Assembly: GCA_037176725.1 (NCBI GenBank)
Contig: JAZBRS010000060.1
Span: forward strand, 58,246,001-58,310,000
DNA from: Posidonia oceanica
Lineage: Eukaryota; Streptophyta; Magnoliopsida; Alismatales; Posidoniaceae
DNA length: 64,000 bases
Direction of reading: 5' to 3'
Part shown: piece by piece, positions 32,003-44,530 of the stretch
Layout of the letters: the number at the start of each line of letters is the position of its first letter
How positions within the stretch are numbered: the first letter of the stretch is position 1
Made by a program: the position numbers and the translations under genes
The notes under the pieces: generated by a model
What the model was told of the DNA's origin: nothing
The model's database searches: none
Seen by the model: only the letters and a program-made list of their open reading frames with translations

Positions 32003-32168
32003 CTGTAGTAATCCCGGTGTTCAGATCGTCCATGCACACTGCCAGAAGCTCGCGTGAACCGATCGGAATCAGGCTCACTATAAGCGGCTATGTCTAAGGA
32101 GGAATGCTCAACTCGAAAACACTTAAATCAGAGGAGAAAAGATAAGAAAAGAAGAAGATAAGACAATT

Positions 32169-32179
32169 CAGAGTCGCCA
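32169..32179 (-). other. Primer-site relic inside E2 LTR
   Basis: The minus strand reads TGGCGACTCTG, 165 bp before the LTR end, at the position matching 20580-20590 of E1. Confidence 0.6.
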
Positions 32180-32360
32180 CTGTGTCTATTATTGGGAGAC
32201 AAGGAAAACCAGGGTAAATGTGTGAGTTAACACGCAAAACCAAGCAAAAGATGCAATACAAAGCAATGCAAAAGAAAACAAATGCAAATGAATGCAAATG
32301 ATATGACTCATGCCTAGGATAAGGGCAATATGGTCATTACGGGCCAAAAGACTAGGCAAG

Positions 32361-32430
32361 GACTCCTGTTACGTGCGGGGAAGGTGTTAGGCACCCCAGA
32401 CACGCCCGAGAATCGGTCTTTCTAGGCTTA
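32361..32430 (-). promoter_or_regulatory. Conserved GC-rich hairpin block (E2 LTR)
   Basis: Same block as 20331-20400; the minus strand contains CGGGCGTGTC, GGGTGCCTAACACC and TTCCCCGCACGTAACAGG. Confidence 0.7.
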
Positions 32431-32689
32431 CTCTCTCATACGCAGGGAAATGCAGGTTTGAATGTCTAAATGCCAATGAATGCTTGAATGAATGCTCATA
32501 GGTGTGCTCTAAGAGGTGGGATGCAATGCAGGAAAGTAAACGTGCAGTTTAAGTGCTTAGCAGCATTGTATGTGTTCCGAACCATTGGAAACCTAGCTCG
32601 TGAGAACTCCAAGTAGTAAGCATCACTGCCCTATATGCAAATGCAGACGGAAAAGCAAAACGACGGTAAAACCAAGCAATGCAGGTGAC

Positions 32690-33345
32690 ATGCAAGAGAA
32701 AACGGCATAAAACACGTGAAATAACGCGAGAAACGAGAGCAGCACGTAAAACGATGCAAAAGACAGAGCGACACGCAAAACAGCGCAAAAGACAAGAGCG
32801 GCACGCGAAACGGTGCAAGAAAACAAAGCAGCATGCGAAACGGTACAAGAAAACAAAGCGGCATGCGAAACGGTGTGGAAAGCGAAACGGCATGCGAAAC
32901 GGTGCGAGAAATCAAAGTGGCACGCGAAACGGTGCCAAAAACAGAGTGGGCACGCGAAACGGAGCCAAAAGCAAAGTGGGCATGCAAAACGGTGCAAAAA
33001 ACAGAGCGGGCACGCGAAACGGTGCCAAAACCAAAGCGGGCATGCAAAACGGTGCCAAAAACAGAGCGGACACGCGAAACGGTGCCAAAAGCAAAGCGGG
33101 CACGCAAAACGGTGCCAAAAACAGAGTGGGCACGCGAAATGGTGCCAAAAGCAAAGCGGACACGCAAAACGGTGCCAAAGACAGAGCGGGCACATGAAAC
33201 GGTGCCAAAAGCAAAGCGGGCACGCAAAACGGTGCCAAAAACAGAGCGGACACGTGAAACGGTGCCAAAAGCAAAGCGGACACATAAAACGGTGCCAAAA
33301 GAAAAGCGGGCACGCAAAACGGTGCCAAAGCAGGCGAAATAAAGC
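32690..33345 (-). repeat. LTR 30-bp array (E2), about 22 units
   Basis: On the plus strand the units read AACGGTGCCAAAAGCAAAGC then GGGCACGCAA. Two 30-bp types alternate (GCAAAGC and ACAGAGC cores), giving a 60-bp higher-order period. All large open frames at 32600-33490 on both strands are translations of this array. Confidence 0.93.
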
Positions 33346-33466
33346 ATCGATAAAACCATGCAGATGCAAATGCTATGAAAAAGAGCAGGAGAAGCAAAGG
33401 GGAGGTAAATAGCGCTAATGTGAGAACGAATGCCGTTTAAAGACCACGCAAAGTAGGTGTGAAGAC

Positions 33467-33792
33467 CTACAAAGGGGAAGGAAAACAAGGGGAAGGATTA
33501 CCACTGTGTTGTGACTGTTTCCCACCAAAATGTCCCACGATGTGTCTCGCACGCTGCCAGAAGCTCGCGATGCGATCGGATCGTGGAAAAGGGGGAAGAA
33601 AGTCGCAGTTAATGGTGAATCCAGGGGAAACGCAACACAAAGCACTGGGAGTACGTGAAAAGAGGAAGGAGAGTTGATAGATAAGAAGAGGAAGTCCTAC
33701 TCTACATGCTCGAGGAAACAGAAAGCAAAAACGATGCATGCAATGAAAATGGTGTGCAAATGAATGCTATGCAAGGGTTCAGGAGGACTTAC
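33467..33792 (-). other. GT-AG intron-like segment in E2 LTR (326 nt)
   Basis: The minus-strand donor CAAG/GTAAGT and acceptor CCCCTTTGTAG match E1 19355-19680 in place and length. Confidence 0.55.
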
Positions 33793-34089
33793 CTTGGAAA
33801 TCTGAAGCCTGATCTGAAAACCGCTTGGTCCATGCCGAAGAGTGCTCCGCTAGGGTCGTCTAGGTAGCTTGGTTGAGAAGATCCAACGACCGGATCTGAA
33901 GATATCCCAGCTTCAAGGCAAAGGGGCCAGAACAGGGGAGAAGAATAGATCTAGGTGTACAGGAGGTCCTAGGGGTGTGCACAATAGGTCCTCCCATGTA
34001 AATGGGAGCTAAGAATACTTAAGTGTGTGCGAGGAATGCCAAATGCAAGAATGCATGAGTGCAATGCATGTAGAATGCAAGAAAAGACC

Positions 34090-34980
34090 TAGGGATGGTT
34101 TTTCAGAAAACTTGAGAACTTATATACAATTTTTGAAAAAGTGGGGGTTTAAATGCAAAGATTTTGAAAAGTTTGGGGCTTTTATGCAAGATTTTTGAAA
34201 ATTGGGGGGTTTGAGTGCAATTTTGCAAAGTGTAGGGTTCAAAATGCAATTTTGCAAGGTAAACATGCATTGGGATAAGTTTTGAAATCATATGGGAGAT
34301 TGACATGCAATTTTGAAATATACAGGGTCTAAAATGCAATTTTGTAAGCAAAACAGTGGTCTTAATGGTTTGGGAATGCAAACAAGAGATCTATATGCAA
34401 TTTTTTAATATGCAGGGTCTAAAATGCAATTTTATGAGCAAAAGATGCATTTAAATGATTTTTACAAGCATGCAGAGGACCTATGTGCAATTTGTAAAAC
34501 ATGCAGGGGCTAAAATGCAATTTTATAAGCAAAATATGCATTTTAATGTATGCTGTGCATTAATGAAGGACTTACATGCAAAAATCAGAAAGTATGGGGG
34601 AAATGTTGCAATGTAGTAAGAAAAAATGAAAAATAAAAGCCTAAGTTAACAGAACAGAGGACTAAAGCGCAAATAGGGAAAACAGTAGGGACTAAAAATG
34701 CAATTTACTAAGGTAAAATGCAGGCATTAAATCAGATTATTGATGGCAGGACTAACATGCAATAATAGAAAACTAGAGGGCCAGAATTAAAATAAACACT
34801 GAAAGAAAACACTACAGAGGGACTAACATGTAATTAATCAATTTTTTTAGATTTTTCATGCAATTTCATATGATTTTAATTCAAAATTAAATGAGTTTTA
34901 AACAGAGGCAGGACCTGAATGTAATAAAGCAAAATAGCAAGGCAGATATGCAATTTAGTAACAAAAAAGCATGGTGAAGA
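34090..34980 (-). repeat. Degenerate TTGCA...CC motif zone (E2 LTR)
   Basis: On the plus strand it appears as GGG(T)...ATGCAATTTT repeats. Same zone as 18080-19110. Confidence 0.6.
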
Positions 34981-34999
34981 AAAAATAAAGGAACAGTAG

Positions 35000-36600
35000 C
35001 TGGCCAACGGCCATGGACCCTGTAGCAAATGCTACCAGTGCCCATGAATGCCGGAAAAGGGGGGTTGAGGCGGCGCAGACCGGCAGGCGATCTTCTCCGG
35101 AGGCAGGCGGAGCTTGGGCGACGTCCAGCGAGGCTTGGGGCTGCCTGGAGCAGACCGGAGAGCTGGACAGAGCACTGTGGACCAGAGGAAGGTCGAACCG
35201 GCGATCGGTGCGCCGTCGTGGCGTTCTGAAGCCACCGAAGTGCTGCTGGGACTCGTGCGAAGCTCGGACGATGAACGGAAGCTGGTTCTGCAGACCGGAG
35301 CGACGGGACAGGGTCGGAGCTTGCCGGAGAAGACGAGACGACGGCAGAGCTAACCCGGCAAAGGAGGAGAGTAAAACCTAATCTATTGGCTGGAAAAGCT
35401 GGAGAAGAGGAAAATTAAGCTACAGGGAGTGAGAGGTACCTATTTCGCGGGCTGAGGTGTCCCCCCGACGTAGGTGGCTTCTGTGCTTGCCGGCGGAGGT
35501 CGTCCAGTGGTGGCAGGCGCTGTCGACGACTCGGGAGCGCTGGGGATGGATCAGTGGAGTGCTCCGGAGCTTCCTGGACGCTCGGAGCTGAGCTTCGACG
35601 GCCGGAGAAGAAGATCGCTTCAGTGGGTTTGGCAGAGGCTGCCGGAGATGGGTGGAGGTCTCTGCTGCCTTCTAGATCAATTGGAGGGCACCGGCGAACT
35701 CCTAGAGGTTAGGTGAGTGAGTGGGGATGCTCAAGAGGGTTGATGGAGGGCTGGTTCGGGAGTTTGCTGATGGAGGGATTTTTGGACAGAAACGGTTGCA
35801 GGTGTTTGAAGTGGATGATTGGCTGTGAGGGGAGCTGTTGGAGTGGAGCTCAGGTGGTCTGGGAAGGTGGTGATTCAGGGAGTATGGTGGTGGAGTTTGG
35901 GCAAGTTCAGTGAGCTGTGGAGTTGGGAATTTTTGGAGGAAGAAGTTGGGTTGTTGTGTGTAGGTTCAGGTGGATGGAGTGGTTTCTGGGTTGGATTTGG
36001 GAGTGGAACGGATGGAGTGTGATGCTGGAAGTTTGGTCAAGATTGGGGGGTGAATTGTGAGTGGTTCGGCTGAGGATGGAGGCTCTGGTTCGGATGGAAT
36101 CAAGGAGGAAGAAGAGGTCTGTTTTTTCAGAGGGAGAGGGGGAGAATGTAGGTGGCTTCTGGGCTCTGGATTGCTCTTTCTCTTAGGGATCAAAAAGGGT
36201 GATGAAGAAGGAGTGAAGTGGAGGTTTTATGCAGGAGCTAAAGGATGAGCGCACTGGGATTTTTGAAAATCCACCGGCGGGAGCTGCTATTGACAGAGAG
36301 AGGATGGCCAGCGAGAAGACGGGCATTTAAAGCCCCCCTAGAGATCCTGCTGAGAGCTGGGAGAGGAAGGAGGTGAGGTGGATTGATGGTGATCGGGAGG
36401 GAGAAGAGAAATTGAATTTGAAGAGGTGGAGGGAGTGCTGTAGATCGCGGGAAGAAGAAGAAGTTGAAGAAGGAAGAGGAAGAAGGGTCGAAGGGGAGAA
36501 GGAAACTGCGGGCCGAGCGGCGGGGAAAAAAAAAAAAGAAAAAAAAAGAATGAAGGAAGGAAGGAGGGGGAACGGGCCTGCAACTGGGCCGGACTAGAAG
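35000..36600 (-). other. GC-rich gene-like patch (E2 LTR)
   Basis: Counterpart of 16490-18060. Frames up to 122 codons (35013-35381 on the plus strand) have no recognised domain. The sequence has diverged strongly from the other LTRs. Confidence 0.5.
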
Positions 36601-36649
36601 AGAGAAATAAAAAAGAAAGAAAGGAAGGATGGAAAAGAAGGGAAGAAGA

Positions 36650-37500
36650 GAAAGAGAAGAAGAAATAAAAATAAAAATAAAAATAAAAATAAAAATAAAA
36701 ATAGGAAGGGAAAAATTTGAAGATGTTTTTAAGGTAGTTATTTAGGTTAGGATTTTTTGATTAGGTTTTTTAGTGATTGTTTTTAATTAGTTAATTAGGA
36801 TTAGGAAAAGCTTTGGTTTTGATTTAAGTTGGGATTTAAGTTATCTTTTAATTCGTTTCTTGATTTTGTTTAAATGTTTGTTAAGTTTTTTTAAGTTGTT
36901 TTTTAATTATGTTTTTCTTGTTAAGTACTTGGGATGTTAATTAGGATTTTTTAAAGTTTGTTTTTAGATTAATTAGGGTGAGTTTTAGACTTTTGATTTT
37001 AGTCTTTTTTCCTTAAGTCTTTTCTGATTTGTTTCTTGATTTTTGTTTGTTAAGCTCTTTTAACATTTTTTAGGTTAGGTTTTCTTGTTAAGTTTTTAAT
37101 TAAGTGTTTTTAGATTTTTGATTGTTTGTTTTTACTTTTTAATTAAGTTTTCAATTTTTTCCTTTTAGAATTGTTAAGTTTAAGTTTTTTCCTTAATTAC
37201 TAACCTTGGTATTTCTTGAGTGTTTTCTTTCTTTTAGGATTTGTTTTCTTAATTGTTTTTCTAATAGGATTATACTTTTACTTGTTTTGATTACATTTTG
37301 CTTTTTTCCTTGATTTTACAGCATTTTCCCTTTGTTTGTTTTGCATTTTTAAGTTGCATTCTTAATTTTCCATTTTAGCTAGATTTAGTTAGGTTTAGGT
37401 TTTTAATTGTTTGTTTAATGTTTTTAATTATTTTTCTTAGGGTTTTGGTTTGTTTTCCTTTTGTTTTAGAGTTTTAGAGGTTTTTAAGGATTTTTTAGGG
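36650..37500 (-). repeat. T-rich tract (A-rich on element strand, E2 LTR)
   Basis: Starts with an AAAATA microsatellite at 36665-36702, then long TTTTTAATTAG-type low-complexity sequence. No frame of note. Confidence 0.75.
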
Positions 37501-38160
37501 ATTTAGTAAGAGAAAGGAAAAGAAAAGGAAAAGGAAGAGGAAAAGGGAGAATTGGAGGAATAAAGGGGAAAAGGAAGAGTTGAAAGAAAGTAATTTTTTG
37601 AAAATCAAAGGAAATGCTAAAAATAAGATAAAAATAGGAATAAGATTGAGAATAGATAGAAGCACAAGGGGGGCCCACAACCAGGCAAGAAAAAGGGAGA
37701 GAAGGGGGTGAAAAGAAGGAGGATAATCAGGAGAGAGAGAGAGAGGAGAGAGAAAAGAATAATCCAAGAGAGAGAAAAGGATAATTTGGGTAAATGGGGG
37801 GTTTAGAGGTTTTGGAAAGAGCTGAAATTTGGGGAGTGTGTGGCATTGGGTCTCTAGTGTTCGACCTAGAGTTTTGGTTTAGTTTTGAGAAAGTTTTGGA
37901 TGGGTTTTGAGGTGTAGAAAAAGGGTAGTTTTACCTAAGTTTTCCAGGGTTTTTGGGTGTTGTTTTGGGTTGAAAATTTCTAAGTGTTTGGGTAGGTTTG
38001 CTAAGTTGGGAATGGTGAGTTTTCTTATGGTTTTGGGTAGTTTTTGAGCTTGGGAAAGGGGTGCAATCTTGGGTTAAGTTTAGGCTTGTTTTGAAGGGTA
38101 GGATGAAAAGGATTGTGTAGTTTTGACCTAGGTTTGGATCCAGAAGTCACCAGAAGATTC
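37500..38160 (-). other. CT-rich and AAACCCTA-like zone (E2 LTR)
   Basis: A GAGAGA run at 37733-37775 (CT-rich on the element strand), then several CTAGGGTTTT/TAGGTTTT-like motifs up to the LTR start. Matches 14990-15640. Confidence 0.55.
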
Positions 38161-38196
38161 CAATTGATTCAAGCCTGTCAAAATGGGGTGTCAACA

Positions 38197-38703
38197 GCGC
38201 CAGCATTCTTCAGCCCAAAGGGCATAACTTGGTAGCAGAAGACTCCCCAAGGGACGATGAATGATGTCTTCTCCATGTCTTCTTCTGCCATCTTGATTTG
38301 ATTGTAGCCGGAGAAGCCGTCCATAAAGGATAGCATCTTGTGGCCTGCCGTATTGTCGACTAGGACATCAATGTGAGGCAATGGGAAATCATCCTTGGGA
38401 CTTGCCTTGTTCAGGTCCCTGTAGTCAATGTACATCCGGACTCGTCCATCCTTCTTGGGCACTGGCACGACATTGGCAAGCCACTCAGGGTAAAGGATGA
38501 CCTTCAGAAAGTTGACATTGTGCTGCTTCATTATCTCCTCTTTGATCATGAGCAACCATTGCGGTCGCCATCTTCTTAGTTTCTGCTTTACTGGCTTGGC
38601 ATCTGGATTCAAGGGCAAGCTGTAGACCACTATCTCGACATCGAGGCCGACCATATCTTCATGGCTCCAGGCGAAGACATTCGCATAGTCCTTCAAGAAT
38701 GCG
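38197..38703 (-). pseudogene. E3 RT N-terminal part, cut by E2 insertion
   Basis: Reads from DYANVFAWSHEDM through PEWLANVVPVPKKDG, YIDYRDLNKASPKDDF and MDGFSGYNQIKMAEED to FGLKNAGA at 38197, where the E2 LTR begins. The catalytic YVDD would be about 25 codons further and has been separated. This stretch has no stop after 38696. Confidence 0.9.
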
Positions 38704-40779
38704 ATGAACTCTGCTCTGGCCTAGGATGACAGTTGTGCGCTGATATGGACCTCTCTAGTTTCTTCAGCTGTGCCGATATTAACAATCTCTATCTCCTCCT
38801 CGACATGGAGGTTGGGGCCTTCTGGATCATTGTCATAGGGCCGAAACTCAAGTGACGGTTCATCACTCTCAATTTCGCTTGCGTCATCCTCCTCTCCGTA
38901 TGCAATAAGTTCCGAGAGGATCTCCTTTTCAAAGGTGGGGTCCATTATATCAAAGGAGTGTAAATGCTCCACCTCTTGGCCCTGGTGACGCTTCAGGATG
39001 GTCACGCTCACTTGAGTGTTTCTATATCCTCGGTGCGCGACCTCTGTCCTAGCAACTTCCTCTGTCTGCTCTGCCTGCTCTACTGCTGCTGGCTCAGCTA
39101 GCCCTGCTAACTCTGCTACTGATTCTACTGATGTCTGCACTGCTAACTCTGTCTCTGCTACTGCCTGTGCTGTTGATGCTTTCTCCTCCGCGTTTTCTAT
39201 TGTGCTCATGGAGGGTATGCCAAACTGGCAGCTGCTTAGGGTGCCGCTCGCTGCAATGCCGAAGTGGGGCATGTGCTGCACCAACCACCTAGACACGCCT
39301 TGTGGCTACAGAGTGATCAGTTCATCCGGTCTAGAGGGGGCCACTGCTACTGAGTCTTCTTCAATGACCATGATAGAAGCATGGTCCTTTCGCAGGGAGG
39401 GGTCCGTTGCCACGGCTTTCCCCTTCTTCGCTGCCTGGTGCTCCGCTAGGTCCTCTTTCAGTGACTTGAGTTGTTCCTGGAACAGTAGCTCTAAGTCTCC
39501 CATCCACGAGTCGACCTAGGCCTCTGTAGTAGCTCCTTCTTCCTCATCCAAGGGTGAGTCGACGTAGTAGGCGCTGGGGGCCTCTGGCTCTGGCCCGGCT
39601 GCTAGATGCACGACTGCTCTGGGTGCTTGCTCTATCTAGCCTGCGGGCATGCCTGATTACGGCGGCTTCGTGATCAGAGATCCAAATAGATTAGTCAACG
39701 GGGCCGTCGATGGGTGCGCCGCCAAAGTCACTGTTGCAATTGGAGGGTAGGCGAAGCTGTTCTTTTGAGGGACCGATGGCCGGGAGGCTGTGCTGCTCAA
39801 CAGGACCTCTGTATCTAGTAGTGACAGTGAGTGTGTGGCCCTTGATGTCATGGGGGCTTGCCATGAGGCTTGCTGTTTTTTGGCAGGAAGATGTGTGCCT
39901 GACAATGCCGACTGCATTCTCTGTGATGCGGCTACTGAAGTGGGCCAAGTCGTGCTGCTGGTTGAACTGGCTGACTGATCCTCTAGAGAGGGTGACAGTA
40001 GTACTGATGCGATTACGGCCACAGGCAGACTAGCTAACTGTGCCTAAAAGGGTGTCCCTGACTTCTGAGTCACTGCCGCTGCTGGTGCTTGTGATGCTGA
40101 TGAGACTGCAGGAAGATCAAAGACTGTCAATTCTGCAAAAGGGCCTGCCAAATTCGCTACCTCATGATCTGTGGAGGGAAGGGCCAAACACACTAACCGA
40201 GAAGCTATCGTGCCGAATTGGACTTCACTGCAGATTTGGGCTGCCCCTACTGTGCCAGATTGCTCCTCATCCGAGTAGTAGTCCTTGATGTAGACCCATT
40301 CTTCCATCGGCAGCGAGAGGCTCTGGCGCGGCTCCGGTTGCGCTATGGCCTGATTACCGCTTGAACCTAGGGTACCTGCATTGGTGAAGTTAGCAAGGTC
40401 CTAGGGAATAACCATCTTCCGATTCTTCAGTTGTAGGTGTTTACTTTTATCGGCCAGTAGGTCGTATCCGAGACCCTCGTTGTCTCTTCGCTCCTCTGCC
40501 GCGATCGGCTCAGCAATTCCCTGGCCGTATCGCCCGAGTGGCGTCCCCTTGACGTAACCCACCTATGACAGACGTTTTCGAACATCTGGAAAGGGTTATT
40601 GTGAACAACCAAAGAGTTGACACATTCAAGATCTGGAATAAAGTTAACCGACTCGCACCAATTAATGCGGTATAAAGCATATGAGAGTTCAAGGTCAAAG
40701 GAGACAGTTTGTTAAGAGACAGAGGAGACTGCCTCGATCCGCTCCTTCTCAAAATTCTCCACCATGGCGAAACTTGATC
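38704..40779 (-). pseudogene. E3 linker between protease and RT, decayed
   Basis: Contains the RGYRNTQVSVTILKRHQGQ patch and the acidic run before RT, plus an Ala/Glu-rich part shorter than in E1. The frame changes twice around 40430-40830, and stops occur at 39305 and 40021. Confidence 0.8.
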
Positions 40780-41105
40780 ATACGATGGAGGATCAAGGGG
40801 ATAACCTGATGCTTGTGGAGCCAAGGGCGCCGAAACAGAAAATTGAAGTTAGGCTCCAAGTCAACGACTTAGAATTCCACATCAAATGTAACCGGGCCAA
40901 TGATGAGAGGAATAATCAAGATCCCTAGAGTGTCATGGTGGGTATTATCAAAAGCTGTCATTCCCTTTATAGCCGGAGTATTGTCCTCGGCTTTGAATCC
41001 GAGCTTTGTTGCTATGCGCAATGGACAGACATTAAGGCCCGACCCATTATCGACCAGCGCAAGCGGAATGCGAAAGTTCTTGAATTGTACCGTGACGAAC
41101 AAGGG
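40780..41105 (-). pseudogene. E3 aspartic protease
   Basis: VTVQFKNFRIPLALVDNGSG with the catalytic Asp near 41055, then CPLRIATKLGF and FDVEF. A TAG follows at about 40871. A short deletion near 40768 shifts the frame after the domain. Confidence 0.8.
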
Positions 41106-44100
41106 TTAGTTATGATTAATTCCCGCTAGAGGCAATTCATCACTTGTGAAAGTGATGACCTGGGGCTCTGCAATCATCCCTATCATGCTTTCCATGGCTA
41201 CAGGTTCTATGACTTGGGACACATGGGCGGCTTGGAACACGCGAAGGAAAGCCTCGCGGTGTTCGGCAGAAGTGTGTATAAGGTCCCAAATGGATATATC
41301 GGCTCTAACCTTCTTCAATTGGGAAGTGATGTCGGCCTTGGGTTGGCCCTTTTTGGTGGTAGGAGCAGGGGTTTTGGCAGCAGGCTCTGTTGTGGCAAGC
41401 ACAAGGGGTTGGCCAGATGGTGGAGGTGCTATAGGTTGACCTGAGGGTGAAGGTATTGCAGGCTCTGGGCGACTAGGCCTAACCACTGGTGCTGGGGCCT
41501 TGTAGACCCTCCCCGATCACGTCACTTCCGTGCACATTTCTGTGGCGTAGCTGTAAGGCACGCGATGGGTGTCTCGGGTTAGATTAACAACCACGGGAGC
41601 ACGTGCAGCGACCACAAGAGGGGCTATAAGGGTTCCTATTGGTTGATGGGGAGATGGCTGAGGTTGCTAGGAAGGTAAGGCAGGTGGAGGCTGAGGTCTA
41701 CCTGACAGATGGACAGGGGATCCTAGCTGAGGCCTACCTGGGAGGTGTACTGGGGACCCTGGCTGTGGCCTACCTAATAGTTGTACTGGGGCTTGAGCCC
41801 GAGCAAGCATGGTGGGAGGTGCGGAAGGGCACTCCGGCCTGGCACGCGGTCAGATCATATGAATGCCCGACTCGGAGCCGGTGACAGCCGCAAAGTAAAG
41901 AGAGACTAGAAAAGGTTCAGAAACATCATGGATGAGCTCAGAGGGGTCTACCACAGACATGGGAGACCCGGAAGGGAAAAGAGAGTGGATTCCCGAGGTC
42001 CCTGTGCCTCCCGAATAGGAGTGCTCCGGTAGGGGCTGGTGAACAATGTTGGCAGGGGAAGATGCTGATGCAGATGTAGGAGGAGGTGTGGAAGTGGACG
42101 CCTTGTGCGTGTCGATCACAATCGTTTCCGATTCGATCAAGTCCTGGATAGCATTCCGTAGGGTGAAGCAATTATGCGTCGAATGCCTGATGTTTCGATG
42201 GAAATTACAGAAAAGGTTCGCCTTATACCAATGCAGTAGTGGGTTTGGCGGCAGGCAAACCTCTAGAAATCTCAGGAGCGACGCAACCTTCGGGAGAACG
42301 GCATTCAGCGGTTCCACCGGTGGGGCGAACTTCCGCTTCTTTGTGGGTGGTCGTCTCTGCCTATGGTATTGTCCTTGCTGAACCGGTGTGGTAGGATGGA
42401 CCGGTCGAGCGGTGGTTGTGATCTATGGTGTGGGGTGTGTCCTAGGTGCTGGTGCATAAATGATTTGAGCAGGGGCAGACCAAGACGCCAGATGAACAGG
42501 TGCAGCAGGAGAGTCGATGTATGCAACAGCGGGTTTCAGCGAATCCTTCTTCTGGGGGCGGCTGTTGCTGCTACCACTGTTGTTGCTGATGGTGCTGCTA
42601 CTACCGCTGTTGATGTTGGCGGAGGCCTGCTTGGCGAACGCAGAGAGTGCGGGGAAGTTGCCACTCCGCAACGAACTCTCTACACGAGTGCCAGCTCGGA
42701 TCAGTGCGACGAAGGTCGTGACAGGTTGGATGCTAAGCAGTGCCCTAGTGGATGGCTGCGCCCCTTTGATTAGGATCTCAATAGACTCCTCGTCAGAAGG
42801 CCTATCTCGAACCTGTGAAGCAAAGGTGCACCAGCGGCTGACGTACTCCCCAAACGGCTCGCCAGGATTCTACTTGGTTGCGACCAGGTCCGCGCACTTT
42901 GGGACCAGGTCTAGGTTGAAGGAGTATTGTTCCAGGAATGCTTGGCTTAGGTCATTCCAAGTCTTGATCATAGTCATGTCAAGCGATGTGAACCACTTGA
43001 GGGCTGGACCAGACAGACTCTTTTGGAACAGGTGGATCAGCAACCTCTCGTCAGCCTGAAGCTGGGCGAGATCACCGCAATACGCCTTCAGATGGGCTAT
43101 GGGGCAGCCCCTACCATCATATTTCTCAAAGTCCGAGATCTTGAACTTTGGTGGGAGTACCGCCTCTAGGAAATAGCAGAGGTCCTGGAATTGGTAGGTC
43201 TGGTGGTTTGTACCCTGCACTAGACGTAGTGCTTTCTCCAGAACATCCATCGTATTAATGATGGGGTCTGGATTGGCTGCTGAAGGTGATGGAGCAGTAG
43301 GGGCAGAGACCACGTACGCCGAGTGGGTCGCACCAAGGTGCTCCTCCGGGTCCACTATCACATCGCTTGGTGATGGCTGGTGTACCCGTGCGCAGGTGTA
43401 GTGTAAGAGGGGATGCATGCTGAAGTCTGAACCTGATGCAGGGGAGGCGGGTAGATGACATGCTGTGCAGTGGGTGCAGAGTGCTGGAGCAGCAGCGGCC
43501 GCATCGACGCGGTGTCGGGCGGCGGGCTTGTGGGGTACTGCGCTCCAACCAACACGACGGACTGGTCACCAGGTGGCGGAGGTGCATGCTGTGCGTAGTG
43601 CTGTGCAGATGCAAGAGGCGGGACACGTGCTCCCACCGTCGGAACTGTGAGCAGTTGAGATGATAGTCTAGGCAGAAGTGTAGATGAGAATGCATGATAT
43701 GCGGGAGCAGGCTGCACAAGAACCTCGGGACCAGCAGGAATGAAAGAAGGGCGGACTGATAGAGCCATGCCCTGCAGTCTCCATCAGATGCTGATACTGC
43801 TCCTCAGGCGTCCCGTCAGTGGGAATGCTGAGGTGCAGTGCTGGCGGGAGACTAGAGCCTAAGGGGTCAGACTGTCCAAACGATTGAAGTCCTATAACAA
43901 GGGTCGCCGCAGCAGAAGAGGAGTTGAGAGGGACGTATCCTTAGGATAGTGGGGTCACAGGAGCCTCCGAAATGTAAGTGGTGGTCATCAAGATAGACTC
44001 GGCGACCGGATCCGGAGGGGCGTATGTCTGCCAATGCCCCGAAACAAACTGGGGTGCCCTATGCGATAGAGGGGGAAACCCTGGCATCACAAGGGGCACA

Positions 44101-44189
44101 AAGGGAGTAGAAGTGGGAGTTGGAGGGATTGGAGTAGAAACCACCTCCGAGACAAGGGTAAGAAGGGGTCCAATAGTGCACTAGGCCAT
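41106..44189 (-). pseudogene. E3 gag, stops and frameshifts
   Basis: The start ATG is at 44189, but the third codon is TAG (CAG in E1, E2 and E5). The Gag core FKISDFEKYDGRGCPIAHLK is at about 43150-42870, and the knuckle C-x2-H-x4-H-x4-C near 42205-42160. The frame changes between 43420 and 43800. The Pro-rich parts are shorter than in E1. Confidence 0.85.
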
Positions 44190-44251
44190 CGCTGACCGAG
44201 AGCAGGTGAGAATAGGGCTGCGATGAGAGGAAAGAGGACGAGTCCTAGGAG

Positions 44252-44279
44252 GAGCTATGATCGCAAAAGCGTATAGCTC
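44252..44279 (-). promoter_or_regulatory. Conserved leader RNA hairpin (E3)
   Basis: The minus strand pairs GAGCTAT with ATAGCTC around CGC-TTTT-GCG. Loop and flanking bases differ from E1 but both stems are intact, the best support for pairing. Confidence 0.6.
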
Positions 44280-44530
44280 GGAAGGAGATGGTCGAGCATA
44301 GGTGTCTCAGCAGGAGTGCCAGTAAGAGGAGGGACTCGAACTCCAGCTAGGGAACTCACTCACTAACCTCTACGGGACATGATAGAAACTGGGATTAGAA
44401 ACAGGAAATGAAATGTAAATGCATTAAATCGTGGCATGAATGATATGTATGCTTTCTAGCATACTCTCTCTCTCACCAATCTAGTGTATCCTAGTAGGTA
44501 GTCTACTTTAGATACTCACTAGTGTACAGG

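Larger units (their letters stand above)
20703..38196 (-). mobile_element. E2: same family, minus strand, 3' part displaced by E1
   Basis: Read on the minus strand: 5' LTR 38196-32004, primer site, leader, gag-protease, internal deletion, integrase, extra ORF, and an array cut at 20703 by E1. The remaining 3' end (rest of the array, polypurine tract, 3' LTR) should lie left of E1, off the window. It lacks RT and RNase H, so it could move only with help from another copy. E2 itself sits in the RT domain of E3. Confidence 0.93.
32004..38196 (-). mobile_element. E2 5' LTR, complete (6,193 bp)
   Basis: Read on the minus strand from TGTTGACACCCCATTTTGAC (38196) to ATTACTACA (32004), followed by the primer site. 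The internal order is the same as in E1. The right flank is the RT gene of E3; the first five bases beyond (38197-38201, GCGCC) are the expected target duplication. Confidence 0.95.

Noticed and set aside
31470..32078. 195-codon frames on both strands, Lys/Gln-rich or Leu/Cys-rich
   Set aside because: Leader and primer-site duplication of E2; composition follows AAAGCAAG-type repeats.
32600..33490. Large repeat proteins on both strands (285, 248, 199 codons)
   Set aside because: Same 30-bp array in the E2 LTR.
35013..35381. Possible host exon in E2 LTR
   Set aside because: No recognisable domain and no matching frame in other LTRs; kept only as a GC-rich patch.
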